Assembly (NCBI RefSeq): GCF_009928685.1
Contig: NZ_WWEO01000040.1
Location: forward strand, 248,001-312,000
Source: Mucilaginibacter agri
Lineage (GTDB): Bacteria > Bacteroidota > Bacteroidia > Sphingobacteriales > Sphingobacteriaceae
Length of the DNA stretch: 64,000 bases
Direction: 5' to 3'
Notes under the pieces: model-generated
What the model was told of the DNA's origin: nothing
What the model saw: only the letters and a program-made list of their open reading frames with translations
Databases searched by the model: none
Translations under genes and position numbers: made by a program
Part shown: positions 26,847 through 34,936 of the stretch, in pieces
Layout of the letters: every line of letters starts with the position of its first letter
Position numbering within the stretch: the first letter of the stretch is position 1

Positions 26847-26981
26847 TTAAACCGGAGCTTTAATTAAATTCCTAAATGAATATTTGATGGAGAAAGCACG
26901 GGAAGACCGGGAATGGCAGGAAGCCTGCAACTCTTTGGAAGTGCAGAGATTGACAGATTCATGTGGGGTTAGGTTTTTCAT
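26847..26981 (-). CDS. Small open frame with Ser/Thr and two Cys upstream of the TonB operon
   Basis: 44 codons from the ATG at 26981: MKNLTPHESVNLCTSKELQA, then SCHSRSSRAFSI and a basic end. It has two Cys, seven Ser and two Thr. It lies 77 bp before the TlpA-like gene on the same strand. A 16-bp palindrome (CTCGTATTATTACGAG, 26983-26998) sits right before the start. It could be a second precursor candidate, an upstream leader, or chance. No homologue is known to me. Confidence 0.3.
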   Translation of the reverse strand: MKNLTPHESVNLCTSKELQASCHSRSSRAFSIKYSFRNLIKAPV

Positions 26982-27052
26982 GCTCGTATTATTACGAGTC
27001 TTAACATTGGAGTTATAGAATGTGGGAACTACCAACCACGGCTACATTAAAG

Positions 27053-27175
27053 TTTCTGACGCCTTACGTGACATGGATTTACGGCAGCTCCCACATCCTA
27101 TTTTGACACGCTAATATAACATATCCGAATAAAGATGTGGGTATAAACTACCGTCTTACGTCACGGCGTCAGAAA
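27053..27175. repeat. Nested inverted repeat, MITE-like
   Basis: TTTCTGACGCC (27053-27063) and GGCGTCAGAAA (27165-27175) are perfect 11-bp inverted ends of a 123-bp unit; next to them TTACGTGAC and GTCTTACGTCAC are partly related. Inside, CCCACATC (27090-27097) pairs with GATGTGGG (27134-27141). A related TGTGGGAACTACC precedes the left end at 27021. No clear target duplication is seen. It may be a miniature transposon remnant or a protein-binding site between the SusC operon and the XRE gene. Confidence 0.5.
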
Positions 27176-27293
27176 ATGTAACCGCAAGACTCTTATTTGT
27201 ACCAACTTATAATCCAAATGTAAACCAAAAAAATATCATTGTCAAGGATTTTCGTGTTCAATTACACACGATTTCAAAAGTTCTATTTGCTCG

Positions 27294-27806
27294 ATGGAAT
27301 GTAACCGGGGCAATTTTGGAAGAAATGTCAAATTGGCTAGGACTGCGCTCAATCTTTCCCAAAAAGATCTTGCAACAATTTTAAATCTCGCTAAGACTAC
27401 AATTAATAATATTGAAACAGGCAAAGAATCTGTTGCTGACGATATCCTGCGTATTGTGTATCAGTTCTTGGGTTTCACAAAAAGAAAATTAGAATCGTCT
27501 GATTTTTCTATCGATTCTAACTATAGAGAACGACTCATCCAGAAATATGGCAATAAATCGCAATATCGGATTTTACTGAAGCCGCCAGGGATAAAATTCG
27601 CTATTGAAAATTATTTACTGAAAACAAATATCCTGGACACCCCCGTCGAGAGGATTGTGATTTTAGATTATTTCGAATCCAAAGGTTGGAGCTATCATCC
27701 GGGTTCAGTCTCAAATTCCTTATCAGAGCTATCAAATTTTATCAAAATCGAATGGAGCACTGTAAAGGGAAATACTCGTTTATATTCTAAGAAGGCATTA
27801 AAATAG
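27294..27806 (+). CDS. XRE family regulator with C-terminal winged-helix-like domain
   Basis: 170 residues. An XRE HTH covers residues 6-60 (LARTALNLSQKDLATILNLA, then TTINNIETGKESVADDILRI). The second half (about 85-170) looks like a winged helix (NILDTPVERIVILDYFESKG, then SNSLSELSNFIKIEW and NTRLYSKKAL). It precedes the tRNA-like fragment by 100 bp and could govern either the 123-bp repeat region or one of the flanking elements. Cytoplasmic; AT-rich compared with the SusCD genes. Confidence 0.75.
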   Translation: MECNRGNFGRNVKLARTALNLSQKDLATILNLAKTTINNIETGKESVADDILRIVYQFLGFTKRKLESSDFSIDSNYRERLIQKYGNKSQYRILLKPPGIKFAIENYLLKTNILDTPVERIVILDYFESKGWSYHPGSVSNSLSELSNFIKIEWSTVKGNTRLYSKKALK

Positions 27807-27905
27807 TTGTTAAGATTTGATTTACCCCATGTGTCAAGTAATAGGTTAGGTAAATTTTACTTGAATTTGTCAACTATTTAGATGCAAGCAAGTCAAAGTA
27901 TCGGT

Positions 27906-27944
27906 GGGGGGGGGGCCGCAGGTTCGAGTCCCGTCCATTCCGCT
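27906..27944 (+). other. tRNA 3' end fragment with G10 tract, candidate attachment site
   Basis: After a run of ten G (27906-27915) the sequence GCAGGTTCGAGTCCCGT (27918-27934) looks like a T arm with one mismatched pair, followed by CCATTCCG. No D or anticodon arm stands upstream, so it is not a tRNA gene. A perfect terminator-like stem and an integrase gene follow, the same order as after the intact tRNA-Ser at 7461. It is most likely an att site left by integration into a tRNA. No second copy was found in the window. Confidence 0.5.
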
Positions 27945-27965
27945 TTTTAAGGTTCATTTAGAACC

Positions 27966-28002
27966 AAAACCGCTTAAAATCAACGATTTAAGCGGTTTTT
28001 TT
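27966..28002 (+). terminator. Terminator after the tRNA-like fragment
   Basis: AAAACCGCTTAAA (27966-27978) pairs perfectly with TTTAAGCGGTTTT (27987-27999) over 13 bp, 8-base loop, and runs into TTTTTTTGTTTC. Its layout copies the one after tRNA-Ser. Confidence 0.75.
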
Positions 28003-28053
28003 GTTTCATATAGACCCATTTTAAATCATCCTTTTCAACATTTGCAGTTACCT

Positions 28054-28097
28054 ATTCGGTTACCTGTTGTGTCCGGTGCCAAAATAGGTAACCGAAT
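28054..28097. repeat. 12-bp inverted repeat between att fragment and integrase
   Basis: ATTCGGTTACCT (28054-28065) and AGGTAACCGAAT (28086-28097) are perfect inverted copies 20 bp apart; a further GTTACCT stands just before the left copy at 28047. Position next to an att-like site and 312 bp before an integrase gene suggests arm-type sites for Int or Xis. From 28100 to 28409 I see no gene; open frames there have shadow-like composition. Confidence 0.45.
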
Positions 28098-28409
28098 CGA
28101 TTATAATGTATTGATTTTGAAAGACTTGACTACGATTAAATCGCGTCAAAATGGTCAAATCTTTCAACTAAAAGGCTGTTTCGGTTACTATCGGAAGACA
28201 AGCAGAGCTGTTTCGGCACAAAGCATTCAGCCTGCTCCTTTCTCCTATAGCATTGCACGGCCGCCCCCTTTAATTTTGGCCTTACGGTTCGCGCTCCTGC
28301 GCGCCACCACTTCCAAGAATGATTTGGCATCAAACGCTAACAAATGCGTCCTCATGATGCCTAAACCAACCAAATTTTCCAACACCAAAATTGAAGAAAG
28401 GAAACGGAC

Positions 28410-29645
28410 ATGAAAAATCTACAAAGTTTTTCGATCCTGATCTGGGCGAATAAATCAAAAGCAGATCAAAACGGATTGTTACCACTATACGCCAGGGTAA
28501 CCGTCAACGGCAAGCGGGCAGAGATCTCGCTAAAGAAAAAAGTTAAACCGGCGAACTGGAACGCCCAGACCGGTTATATGCAGGGCGGTAGTACAGAAGT
28601 TCGTGAAGTCAATAAATATCTCGCCGAGGCCCGCAACCAGCTTTGGAACATCTACACGCAAAAGCAAACTTCTGCTGAGTATGTATCGGCTGACGAGATC
28701 AAGGACTTGTTTCTCCGTAACGACGCGCCACATAAGTATTTACTGGAGGTATTCGATGAACATAACCAGGCAATGGCTGATCTCGTTGGCAAGGATTTCG
28801 TACAGGCTACGCTGACAAAGTATAAAACAATACGGAGCAAGGTCGCAGCTTTTATCCGTCATAAATATGACAAAGAGGATATTCTTCTTGAACAATTAGA
28901 ATACAACTTTGTAACGGGTTTTGAACACTACCTGAAAACTGCTGAAGATATTGATCACAACACTGCGATGGCTTATATCAAACGGCTGAAACGCATTATT
29001 ACGATCTCATTAAATAACAAATGGCTCCTGCATAATCCGTTCGCGGGTTTCGTATGCAGTATGCGCAAGGTTGAAAGGCAGGAACTTACCGAGGAAGAAC
29101 TGGCTGTGCTGGCACAAAAGAATCTACATGCTGACCGTCTCGATGAAGTGCGAGATTGCTTCCTTTTCAGTTGTTATACCGGTTACGCCTTCGTGGATGC
29201 ATCTAAGCTAACCAAAGAAAACCTGGTGACCGGTAAGGACGGCCAATTATGGATCAACACCAGCCGTACAAAAACCGACATCACGGCGAATGTGCCGCTG
29301 CTTCCTCAGGCGCTTGCGATCATCGAAAAATATAGGGATCACCCTTACTGTGATGTTAAAAACAAGCTGCTGCCGATCAAGAGCAATCAGAAATACAATG
29401 CCTATCTAAAGGAAATAGCCGAGCTTTGCGGGATTAAAAAAAATCTGACGACACATATGGCGCGTCATACTTTTGCCACGACGGTTACGCTGGAGAACGA
29501 TGTACCAATAGAATCGGTGAGCAAGATGCTGGGGCACACCAAAATTACTACAACGCAGATCTATGCGCGTGTGAAGGAGAAAAAAGTGAGCCGCGACATG
29601 CACACGTTGCGTTCGCGTCTGTCGGCGACCGGCAACCATGGTTAA
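28410..29645 (+). CDS. Second tyrosine recombinase / integrase
   Basis: 411 residues, related throughout to the integrase at 7798. N-terminal arm-binding domain (LLPLYARVTVNGKRAEISLK), core-binding domain about 100-200, catalytic domain with THMARHTFATTVTLENDVP and GHTKITTTQIYARV. The first-Arg position reads TGYAFVDA, again lacking Arg. It follows an att-like tRNA fragment in the same order and direction as the first integrase, so it probably marks the left end of a second element that continues to the right. No right end could be identified. Confidence 0.92.
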   Translation: MKNLQSFSILIWANKSKADQNGLLPLYARVTVNGKRAEISLKKKVKPANWNAQTGYMQGGSTEVREVNKYLAEARNQLWNIYTQKQTSAEYVSADEIKDLFLRNDAPHKYLLEVFDEHNQAMADLVGKDFVQATLTKYKTIRSKVAAFIRHKYDKEDILLEQLEYNFVTGFEHYLKTAEDIDHNTAMAYIKRLKRIITISLNNKWLLHNPFAGFVCSMRKVERQELTEEELAVLAQKNLHADRLDEVRDCFLFSCYTGYAFVDASKLTKENLVTGKDGQLWINTSRTKTDITANVPLLPQALAIIEKYRDHPYCDVKNKLLPIKSNQKYNAYLKEIAELCGIKKNLTTHMARHTFATTVTLENDVPIESVSKMLGHTKITTTQIYARVKEKKVSRDMHTLRSRLSATGNHG

Positions 29646-29812
29646 CAAAAAATTACCGGACTCCGCCCGGAGTCCGGTCGTTCCTATTACCCCAACCGCC
29701 ACCTTTGAAATCAAAATATTGGATAACAAGAACAGGTAATCGATGATTTAACCATGGAAATTGATATAGCATTTGAGTGAGCTAATGTTGGCAATAACGT
29801 TACTTAAGTAAA

Positions 29813-30523
29813 TCAAATAATCGACTGTCTGATAGCTGACATGAAGCTGTTCCGGAACTTGTCGCTGATTGGTATTTGTATCCCAGCTAAATAAATGTGA
29901 TTATCCATCACCTTCACCAGGTGCCGTGTGTTGATAATATAAGAATTATGAACACGTACGAACGGCATGGAAAATTGCTGCTCAATATCTTTTAAACGTC
30001 GGTAAATGAGTATCTTTTCGAGGGAAGTGACGAGACAGACGTATTCTTTCTGCCCTTCGAAATATAAAATGTCATCTAAAAATATCTTGTGCAGTGTTTT
30101 TCCTGATTTAATATAAAAATGCTCCGTATCTTTTGAGATGTTGCTTCCAGCAGCAGCTTCGGCAATACTGAAGTGAGTCTCTACTTTTTGCACTGTCGCT
30201 AAAAAGCGCTTCAAGGTAAGTGGCTTCAAAAGGTAATCCAGGGTTTGGTAATTATAGCTTTCCGCGGCATGTTCGGAATAAGCGGTAGTGAAAACCACCC
30301 GCACATTTGCTGGCAGGAGCTGCGCGAGTTCCAGCCCATTAAGTCCTGGCATATTAATATCCAGAAAGATGACCTGCGGCGCATTGCTTTTAATCATCAG
30401 CATTGCTTCTGCGGCATCATAACACTTGCTGATGATCGTCCAATCGCTGGATTTTTGAATAAACAGTTCGAGCAACTCTACAGCATAGGGTTCGTCGTCG
30501 ATGATCATACAATTGATATTCAT
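29813..30523 (-). CDS. LytTR family response regulator
   Basis: 236 residues: receiver with phospho-acceptor D55 in VIFLDINMPGLNG, then a LytTR domain with ILYFEGQKEYVCLVTS and FVRVHNSYIINTRHLVKV. It is translated with the kinase gene at 30520 (4-bp overlap). It is a distant relative of the regulator at 16226. The likely targets are neighbouring genes; no site could be assigned. Confidence 0.9.
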   Translation of the reverse strand: MNINCMIIDDEPYAVELLELFIQKSSDWTIISKCYDAAEAMLMIKSNAPQVIFLDINMPGLNGLELAQLLPANVRVVFTTAYSEHAAESYNYQTLDYLLKPLTLKRFLATVQKVETHFSIAEAAAGSNISKDTEHFYIKSGKTLHKIFLDDILYFEGQKEYVCLVTSLEKILIYRRLKDIEQQFSMPFVRVHNSYIINTRHLVKVMDNHIYLAGIQIPISDKFRNSFMSAIRQSII

Positions 30524-31536
30524 GTAATAGGTATTTTAAGCTCAGCAAAAAATAAGTTTGCATCTTCACGGGTATCAAGGTAATAGGCGTTGCCAAACAA
30601 CAATTTCAGGCGTTTGTCAAGGTTACTCAGCCCGAAGCCACTAATGCCCTCGGCTTTATCCCGCCGGTTAATTTCATTTATCGTTTCAAATTGTAAATAG
30701 CCATTCTGTTGACGGAGGGATATAGTTATCGAGTTATTACCTGATTTATCGATACCGTGTTTGAATATATTTTCGACGAAGGTCATGAACAACATGGGTG
30801 GAACCAGATCGGACTCGGTATAATTTTTCCCGAATTTGATCTCCGTCTGAAACCTGATGCGGATCCGCTCCAATTCAATATAGTTTTCGAGGAATTTAAC
30901 TTCCGCGGCGATAGAAACGCGGTCTTTTGGGCTTTCATCCACAAAATACCGCATGATATCAGCCAGGCGCTCGATTAGAACAGCCGTGTCTGGTGCCTCT
31001 CGATATAGCACATAATTGATATTATTGAGCGTGTTGAACAAAAAATGCGGTTGAACCTGAGATTTTAACAGGCTCAGCTCTGCAGCGCTTTTTTGAAGAA
31101 GGATTTGCTCTGACTGCTTTTTGACCGTAAAGTAGGCCAAAGCTATACGGAATACGAAGCTCAGGATAAATATCAGGACGCAAGCTGTTACATAATTAAC
31201 CAGGCGAAGGGTTGTCACTTCCTCCGGCGCATCGCTGGAAAGGACATTATGTACCGTTAGGATAATGAAGCAACGGCTCGCGCCGACAAGAACTAAAAGC
31301 AAGACCGACGCCGCAATGTACGCGGAAAGCCGGCCTTTTAAGTAAAATCGCGGATATAAGAAGCTTATATTTCCATAGATAATGAATGCGTAAAAAATAG
31401 TATTGATCACGGCATAGGTGAGGGATAATGTAAAACCTTCCTCCGGCAAAAAAGTAAAGAAAATGACCACGAAAACAGCAGCCCAAACCAGCATCACTAA
31501 CTGGCGGACAGTGGGCTCCCTTTTGATCATTTTCAT
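30520..31536 (-). CDS. LytS-like sensor histidine kinase
   Basis: 338 residues. Four membrane segments (about 12-32, 40-60, 72-95, 115-137), then the His_kinase domain with H164 in KSQVQPHFLFNTLNNINYVL and an ATPase end ISGFGLSNLDKRLKLLFG. It has no separate extracellular sensor domain, like many Bacteroidota LytS proteins. Upstream gene of the two-gene operon with the LytTR regulator. The signal is unknown. Confidence 0.88.
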   Translation of the reverse strand: MKMIKREPTVRQLVMLVWAAVFVVIFFTFLPEEGFTLSLTYAVINTIFYAFIIYGNISFLYPRFYLKGRLSAYIAASVLLLVLVGASRCFIILTVHNVLSSDAPEEVTTLRLVNYVTACVLIFILSFVFRIALAYFTVKKQSEQILLQKSAAELSLLKSQVQPHFLFNTLNNINYVLYREAPDTAVLIERLADIMRYFVDESPKDRVSIAAEVKFLENYIELERIRIRFQTEIKFGKNYTESDLVPPMLFMTFVENIFKHGIDKSGNNSITISLRQQNGYLQFETINEINRRDKAEGISGFGLSNLDKRLKLLFGNAYYLDTREDANLFFAELKIPIT

Positions 31537-31643
31537 AATTAAACATACGAATCATTTGCGGGTGTTCCCAGGCTTTTAAATGAATGGCCATTGGATTTCA
31601 ACCATCCGGCTATAAATTCTAACCCTTCTCTGCTTATACCCCG

Positions 31644-32447
31644 TTATTCTGCCGACACGCCAAGTTTTAGTTTGTACCGATAACCACGACCGTTCCCGCC
31701 GAAGTCTTCCATTTTTAATACCTCATTCGTTGATTTGCTGATCCAAAAGCGCTCATAACCTCCATTATCGGAATGGTCGTCATTGAAATGATTAAGTATC
31801 CAGCAGTCGATCTTTTGACCTCCACTGCCTGTTAGTACATCGCTGCCTGTTACGGTATAACTGACCTGTTCATTCTTCCCAAAGCCCGGATCGTAATAAT
31901 TGATGATAAAAGTTCTGCCTGCCTGGTATTTTAACAGCGTATAAATGATCAGGTCAGCATGCCAGTTCAGGTTAAAAGTACTGAGCGAACCAATGAAATC
32001 TTGCTTGGCAGTTGCCTTTACCGAGTCGGGAATAATGATCGTAGCACTGGTGGGAACAAATGAGACCGCATTGGTTCGGAAATCAAATTTCATAGTGTAG
32101 CCGAGGCGCTTCCAATAAGTCTCATGAAACAAGGTCCGGAACGTCGCAGGATCAAAGACCGTAAAGCATTTGTGTGTCGTAGTATCGGAATTCCATTGCT
32201 GCCTGACGATTAAGGCCGGTTTCCCTTCATAATCTGACCGGGAAATGTTAAAACTAATCAACGTGGGCCGAACCGGAATATCTGACTTGCCTTTCTTTGA
32301 ATACATGAGATAATTCATGTTTCCTGTTTGCGCCCTGTTCAAATTAAGGTCGTGTGGCTGGACACGGACTGTATCCCGGTTATCTGCAAATGTCCTGGAG
32401 GAAAGCGTCAAAGTCAGTGCAACGATCGAAATCAATTTCATAATCAT
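31644..32447 (-). CDS. Secreted DUF3108-like protein
   Basis: 267 residues with a signal peptide (MIMKLISIVALTLTLSSRTF). The mature protein is beta-rich, with conserved-looking stretches DLIIYTLLKYQAGRTFIINY, then KIDCWILNH and FWISKSTNEVLKMEDF, which resemble the DUF3108 fold, a beta-barrel-like lipoprotein-carrier type. Location is periplasm. It lies 107 bp upstream of the kinase operon on the same strand and may be transcribed with it. Function unknown. Confidence 0.7.
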   Translation of the reverse strand: MIMKLISIVALTLTLSSRTFADNRDTVRVQPHDLNLNRAQTGNMNYLMYSKKGKSDIPVRPTLISFNISRSDYEGKPALIVRQQWNSDTTTHKCFTVFDPATFRTLFHETYWKRLGYTMKFDFRTNAVSFVPTSATIIIPDSVKATAKQDFIGSLSTFNLNWHADLIIYTLLKYQAGRTFIINYYDPGFGKNEQVSYTVTGSDVLTGSGGQKIDCWILNHFNDDHSDNGGYERFWISKSTNEVLKMEDFGGNGRGYRYKLKLGVSAE

Positions 32448-32907
32448 TTAATTTAAAACCTTAAATATCTTTCCGGCAATCGATGCGTCACCATGATTTC
32501 AATCAGTCAGGTCGTATTTTTAACTATCCGGCCTTTTCGTCCATAAATCCGCAAGGTCATTTCAATTTTTCTATAGGTAATTCATGTTTCACATTACGAC
32601 GGTCTATTAAAAGGACCATTAGAGGACTTTCCGCTGTATTAAACTTTAAACCAGGATCTTTAAGGTGGAATTGCGTAAAAACGAGTTTACGCCATTCGCA
32701 CTTTTTTACTACCACAAGCATTAAAAACCAGCGCAATCCGCTACGGATCAAACGTTTTATAATTTACAGGATATTCTCGTTGAATATAAAAAGTTAACTG
32801 GTTGATAGCAAACGTTAAAAATATGATCCCATTGATTGAAAGCGTACCGTAACTTAAGCATATCCGTGCATGTTTGCTTTAATTCTTATGATGTAAAGCA
32901 AAACAAC
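32448..32907. other. Gene-free stretch
   Basis: About 460 bp between the divergent DUF3108-like and PD40 genes. Open frames here are short and have no leader, no family likeness and poor composition. The region must hold both promoters, but I could not place convincing TTTG / TAnnTTTG pairs. Confidence 0.4.
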
Positions 32908-33885
32908 ATGGATCATTTATACGCATTCATTCATTCCATCACTTGGCTCATTTCCTTAACCAACCCGGCAAGTTTCTCGGTTCCAGTCAAAGATACGCTT
33001 CAAACTTCCAGGCCGGTGCCTGTTCAGTTTATTCCAGTTCCCAGGCAAGAATCTGTTTCAGGTTTTGCGGCTCCTGCATTTTTTCCCGATGGCAAAACGG
33101 TATTACTGGGTCAACACAGCGAAAATGATAAGTATACGCTAGAACTTTCAAAAATGAGTAACGGTCAATGGTCATATAACGGACCGGTTAATTTTACAGG
33201 CACCTACCGTGATCTGGAACCGGCAATGGCCCCGAATGGTAAATATCTGATATTTGCATCCAACCGCCCACTGCGTCCGAACGGCAGTGAATTAATCGGT
33301 TACTACAACGGGAAGCGCCTGCCTGGACGAGGCGGAAACCTTTGGAAAGTTAAACTACGGGGGCAACAATTTGCAAGGCCGGAACGGCTGCCTAATGTTA
33401 TAAATTCAAATAGTACAGTCTTTAGTCCCGCAGTTGCCGGCGATGGCAGTCTGTATTTTATGCGAGCGGACAGCGGCGGGAAATTTCATATATATCGGTC
33501 ACAGCTCCGAAAGGGCGATTACCTGAAACCCATATTATGTTCTTTCAGCGTCCCGGAATTTGGAGACTTTGATCCTGCAGTTGCGCCCGATGAATCCTTC
33601 CTGATCTTTTCTTCGGGTCGTGCGCCAGCCGTAAAAAGGTCAGACCTCTTTATTGTATTCCGGGAAAAGAATGGCTGGGGAGAGCCTGTCGATCTTGCAG
33701 AGGTGTTAGGCCCTCATGTCTTCGGCATTGAAGCCCGGCTCTCCCCAGATGCGCAAACTCTTTATTACAGTAACTCCTTAAATGAACTCGGAGAAATGAC
33801 AGCTGATGGACAGTTTTTGTGGTCTGTCAGTTTAACCCGTTTGCTACAGGCCCACCATATTACAACACCAGCTTCCCTAAAATAA
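32908..33885 (+). CDS. PD40 (TolB-like) beta-propeller protein, secreted
   Basis: 325 residues from the ATG at 32908; this start gives a hydrophobic export segment, while the frame from 32836 adds a Cys-containing lead without one. Repeated propeller blades follow: AAPAFFPDGKTVLL, DLEPAMAPNGKYLIFASNRP, GDFDPAVAPDESFLIFSSGR and EARLSPDAQTLYYSNS, the xxSPDGKxLxF pattern of PD40/WD40-like repeats. Such proteins bind ligands or partners in the periplasm or on the surface. The next gene is a paralogue 27 bp downstream; the two form an operon. Confidence 0.78.
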   Translation: MDHLYAFIHSITWLISLTNPASFSVPVKDTLQTSRPVPVQFIPVPRQESVSGFAAPAFFPDGKTVLLGQHSENDKYTLELSKMSNGQWSYNGPVNFTGTYRDLEPAMAPNGKYLIFASNRPLRPNGSELIGYYNGKRLPGRGGNLWKVKLRGQQFARPERLPNVINSNSTVFSPAVAGDGSLYFMRADSGGKFHIYRSQLRKGDYLKPILCSFSVPEFGDFDPAVAPDESFLIFSSGRAPAVKRSDLFIVFREKNGWGEPVDLAEVLGPHVFGIEARLSPDAQTLYYSNSLNELGEMTADGQFLWSVSLTRLLQAHHITTPASLK

Positions 33886-33912
33886 CCCATCAACAAAATT
33901 AAATTTCGATCA

Positions 33913-34866
33913 ATGAACGCGATTTTCCTACGTTTGAAAATGCTGACCGCCGCAACACTTATCACAGTTTGCGGGACCTTGCCGGTTCTCGGTCAGGCAA
34001 CTTTACTGGACAGCACTGCCCACCCCGAGGTTTTCGCACCGGGAGTTATTTCCTCGGCATCCAGCGAATGGTCAACATCCATGTCACCTCGCGGCGACAC
34101 TGTCTTTTTCTGCCGCGGAGCAAGTTACTGGACGGTATGTTATGCTACGAAGGTAGCCGGTCAGTGGACCCGTCCGCGCGTCGCACCATTCTCTGGAAGG
34201 TATAATGATACTGATCCATTTATCAGTCCGGACGGCAAACGGCTGTTTTTCGTCTCTAACCGCCCAATGACAGGAAATGGTGAGCCGCAGAAAAATTATC
34301 ACCTTTGGTATGTAGACCGAGTGGCTAATCATTCCTGGTCAGCGCCTAAGCATCTGGATTCACCGGTCAACCTTGACGGCAGTAATAATTATGCACCTTC
34401 AGTAAGCGCTAAAGGCACTTTGTTCTTTTGTTCGCGCGGCAGAGAAGGGAATAAAGGAATGTGCGGTTATTTCGCGAAATGGTTAGGGGATCATTACGCT
34501 AAGCCTGAGCGGCTCATTTTGTTAGGAGATGAAGATGTTCAGGATCCTTTCATTGCGCCCGATGAGAGTTATATAATCTTTCTTAGCGGAAAAGACCTTT
34601 ATTACAGCAGGAAAGATGGCCAGACTTGGGCTAAAGCAGAAAAGCTAGGCCCACAGGTTAACAATGGCGACCCGAATTCGTCCCCATATATATCTCCGGA
34701 TGGCAAAACTTTGTATTATTCAAGTAGTAGGGTGAAAGGGTTTTACAAACGTGACCTCAGTGCCCCACCCTTGGACTTTGATGCGGTAGAGGCGGAAAGC
34801 AAAAGCGTCTTCAATAGCGACAGCAATATTTTATTGATTCCTGTACAGACGTTGAATAAAAAGTAA
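33913..34866 (+). CDS. PD40 beta-propeller protein, paralogue of the preceding one
   Basis: 317 residues with a signal peptide (LTAATLITVCGTLPVLGQ). Blades are visible as EWSTSMSPRGDTVFFCRG, TDPFISPDGKRLFFVSNRP, APSVSAKGTLFFCSRG, DPFIAPDESYIIFLSG and SPYISPDGKTLYYSSS, about five units. It shares blade sequence with the protein at 32908. Such tandem PD40 proteins occur with LytTR systems in Bacteroidota, but their role is unclear. Probably the second and last gene of its operon. Confidence 0.8.
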   Translation: MNAIFLRLKMLTAATLITVCGTLPVLGQATLLDSTAHPEVFAPGVISSASSEWSTSMSPRGDTVFFCRGASYWTVCYATKVAGQWTRPRVAPFSGRYNDTDPFISPDGKRLFFVSNRPMTGNGEPQKNYHLWYVDRVANHSWSAPKHLDSPVNLDGSNNYAPSVSAKGTLFFCSRGREGNKGMCGYFAKWLGDHYAKPERLILLGDEDVQDPFIAPDESYIIFLSGKDLYYSRKDGQTWAKAEKLGPQVNNGDPNSSPYISPDGKTLYYSSSRVKGFYKRDLSAPPLDFDAVEAESKSVFNSDSNILLIPVQTLNKK

Positions 34867-34936
34867 GTTGACATGCAGCTAGCAACCGGAAGGGTTCATA
34901 ATGGCTCGTTTTTAAATTTCCACTCATCGATGAATT

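Noticed and set aside
7461..27944. Idea that tRNA-Ser and the tRNA-like fragment are the two att ends of one element
   Set aside because: Their 3' ends differ in the T stem and the acceptor; only the generic GGTTCGA-TCCC core is shared, as in any tRNA.
27904..28413. Open frame of 169 codons over the tRNA-like fragment and repeat
   Set aside because: It runs through the T arm, a terminator stem and an inverted repeat, starts in a G run, and has no protein-like pattern.
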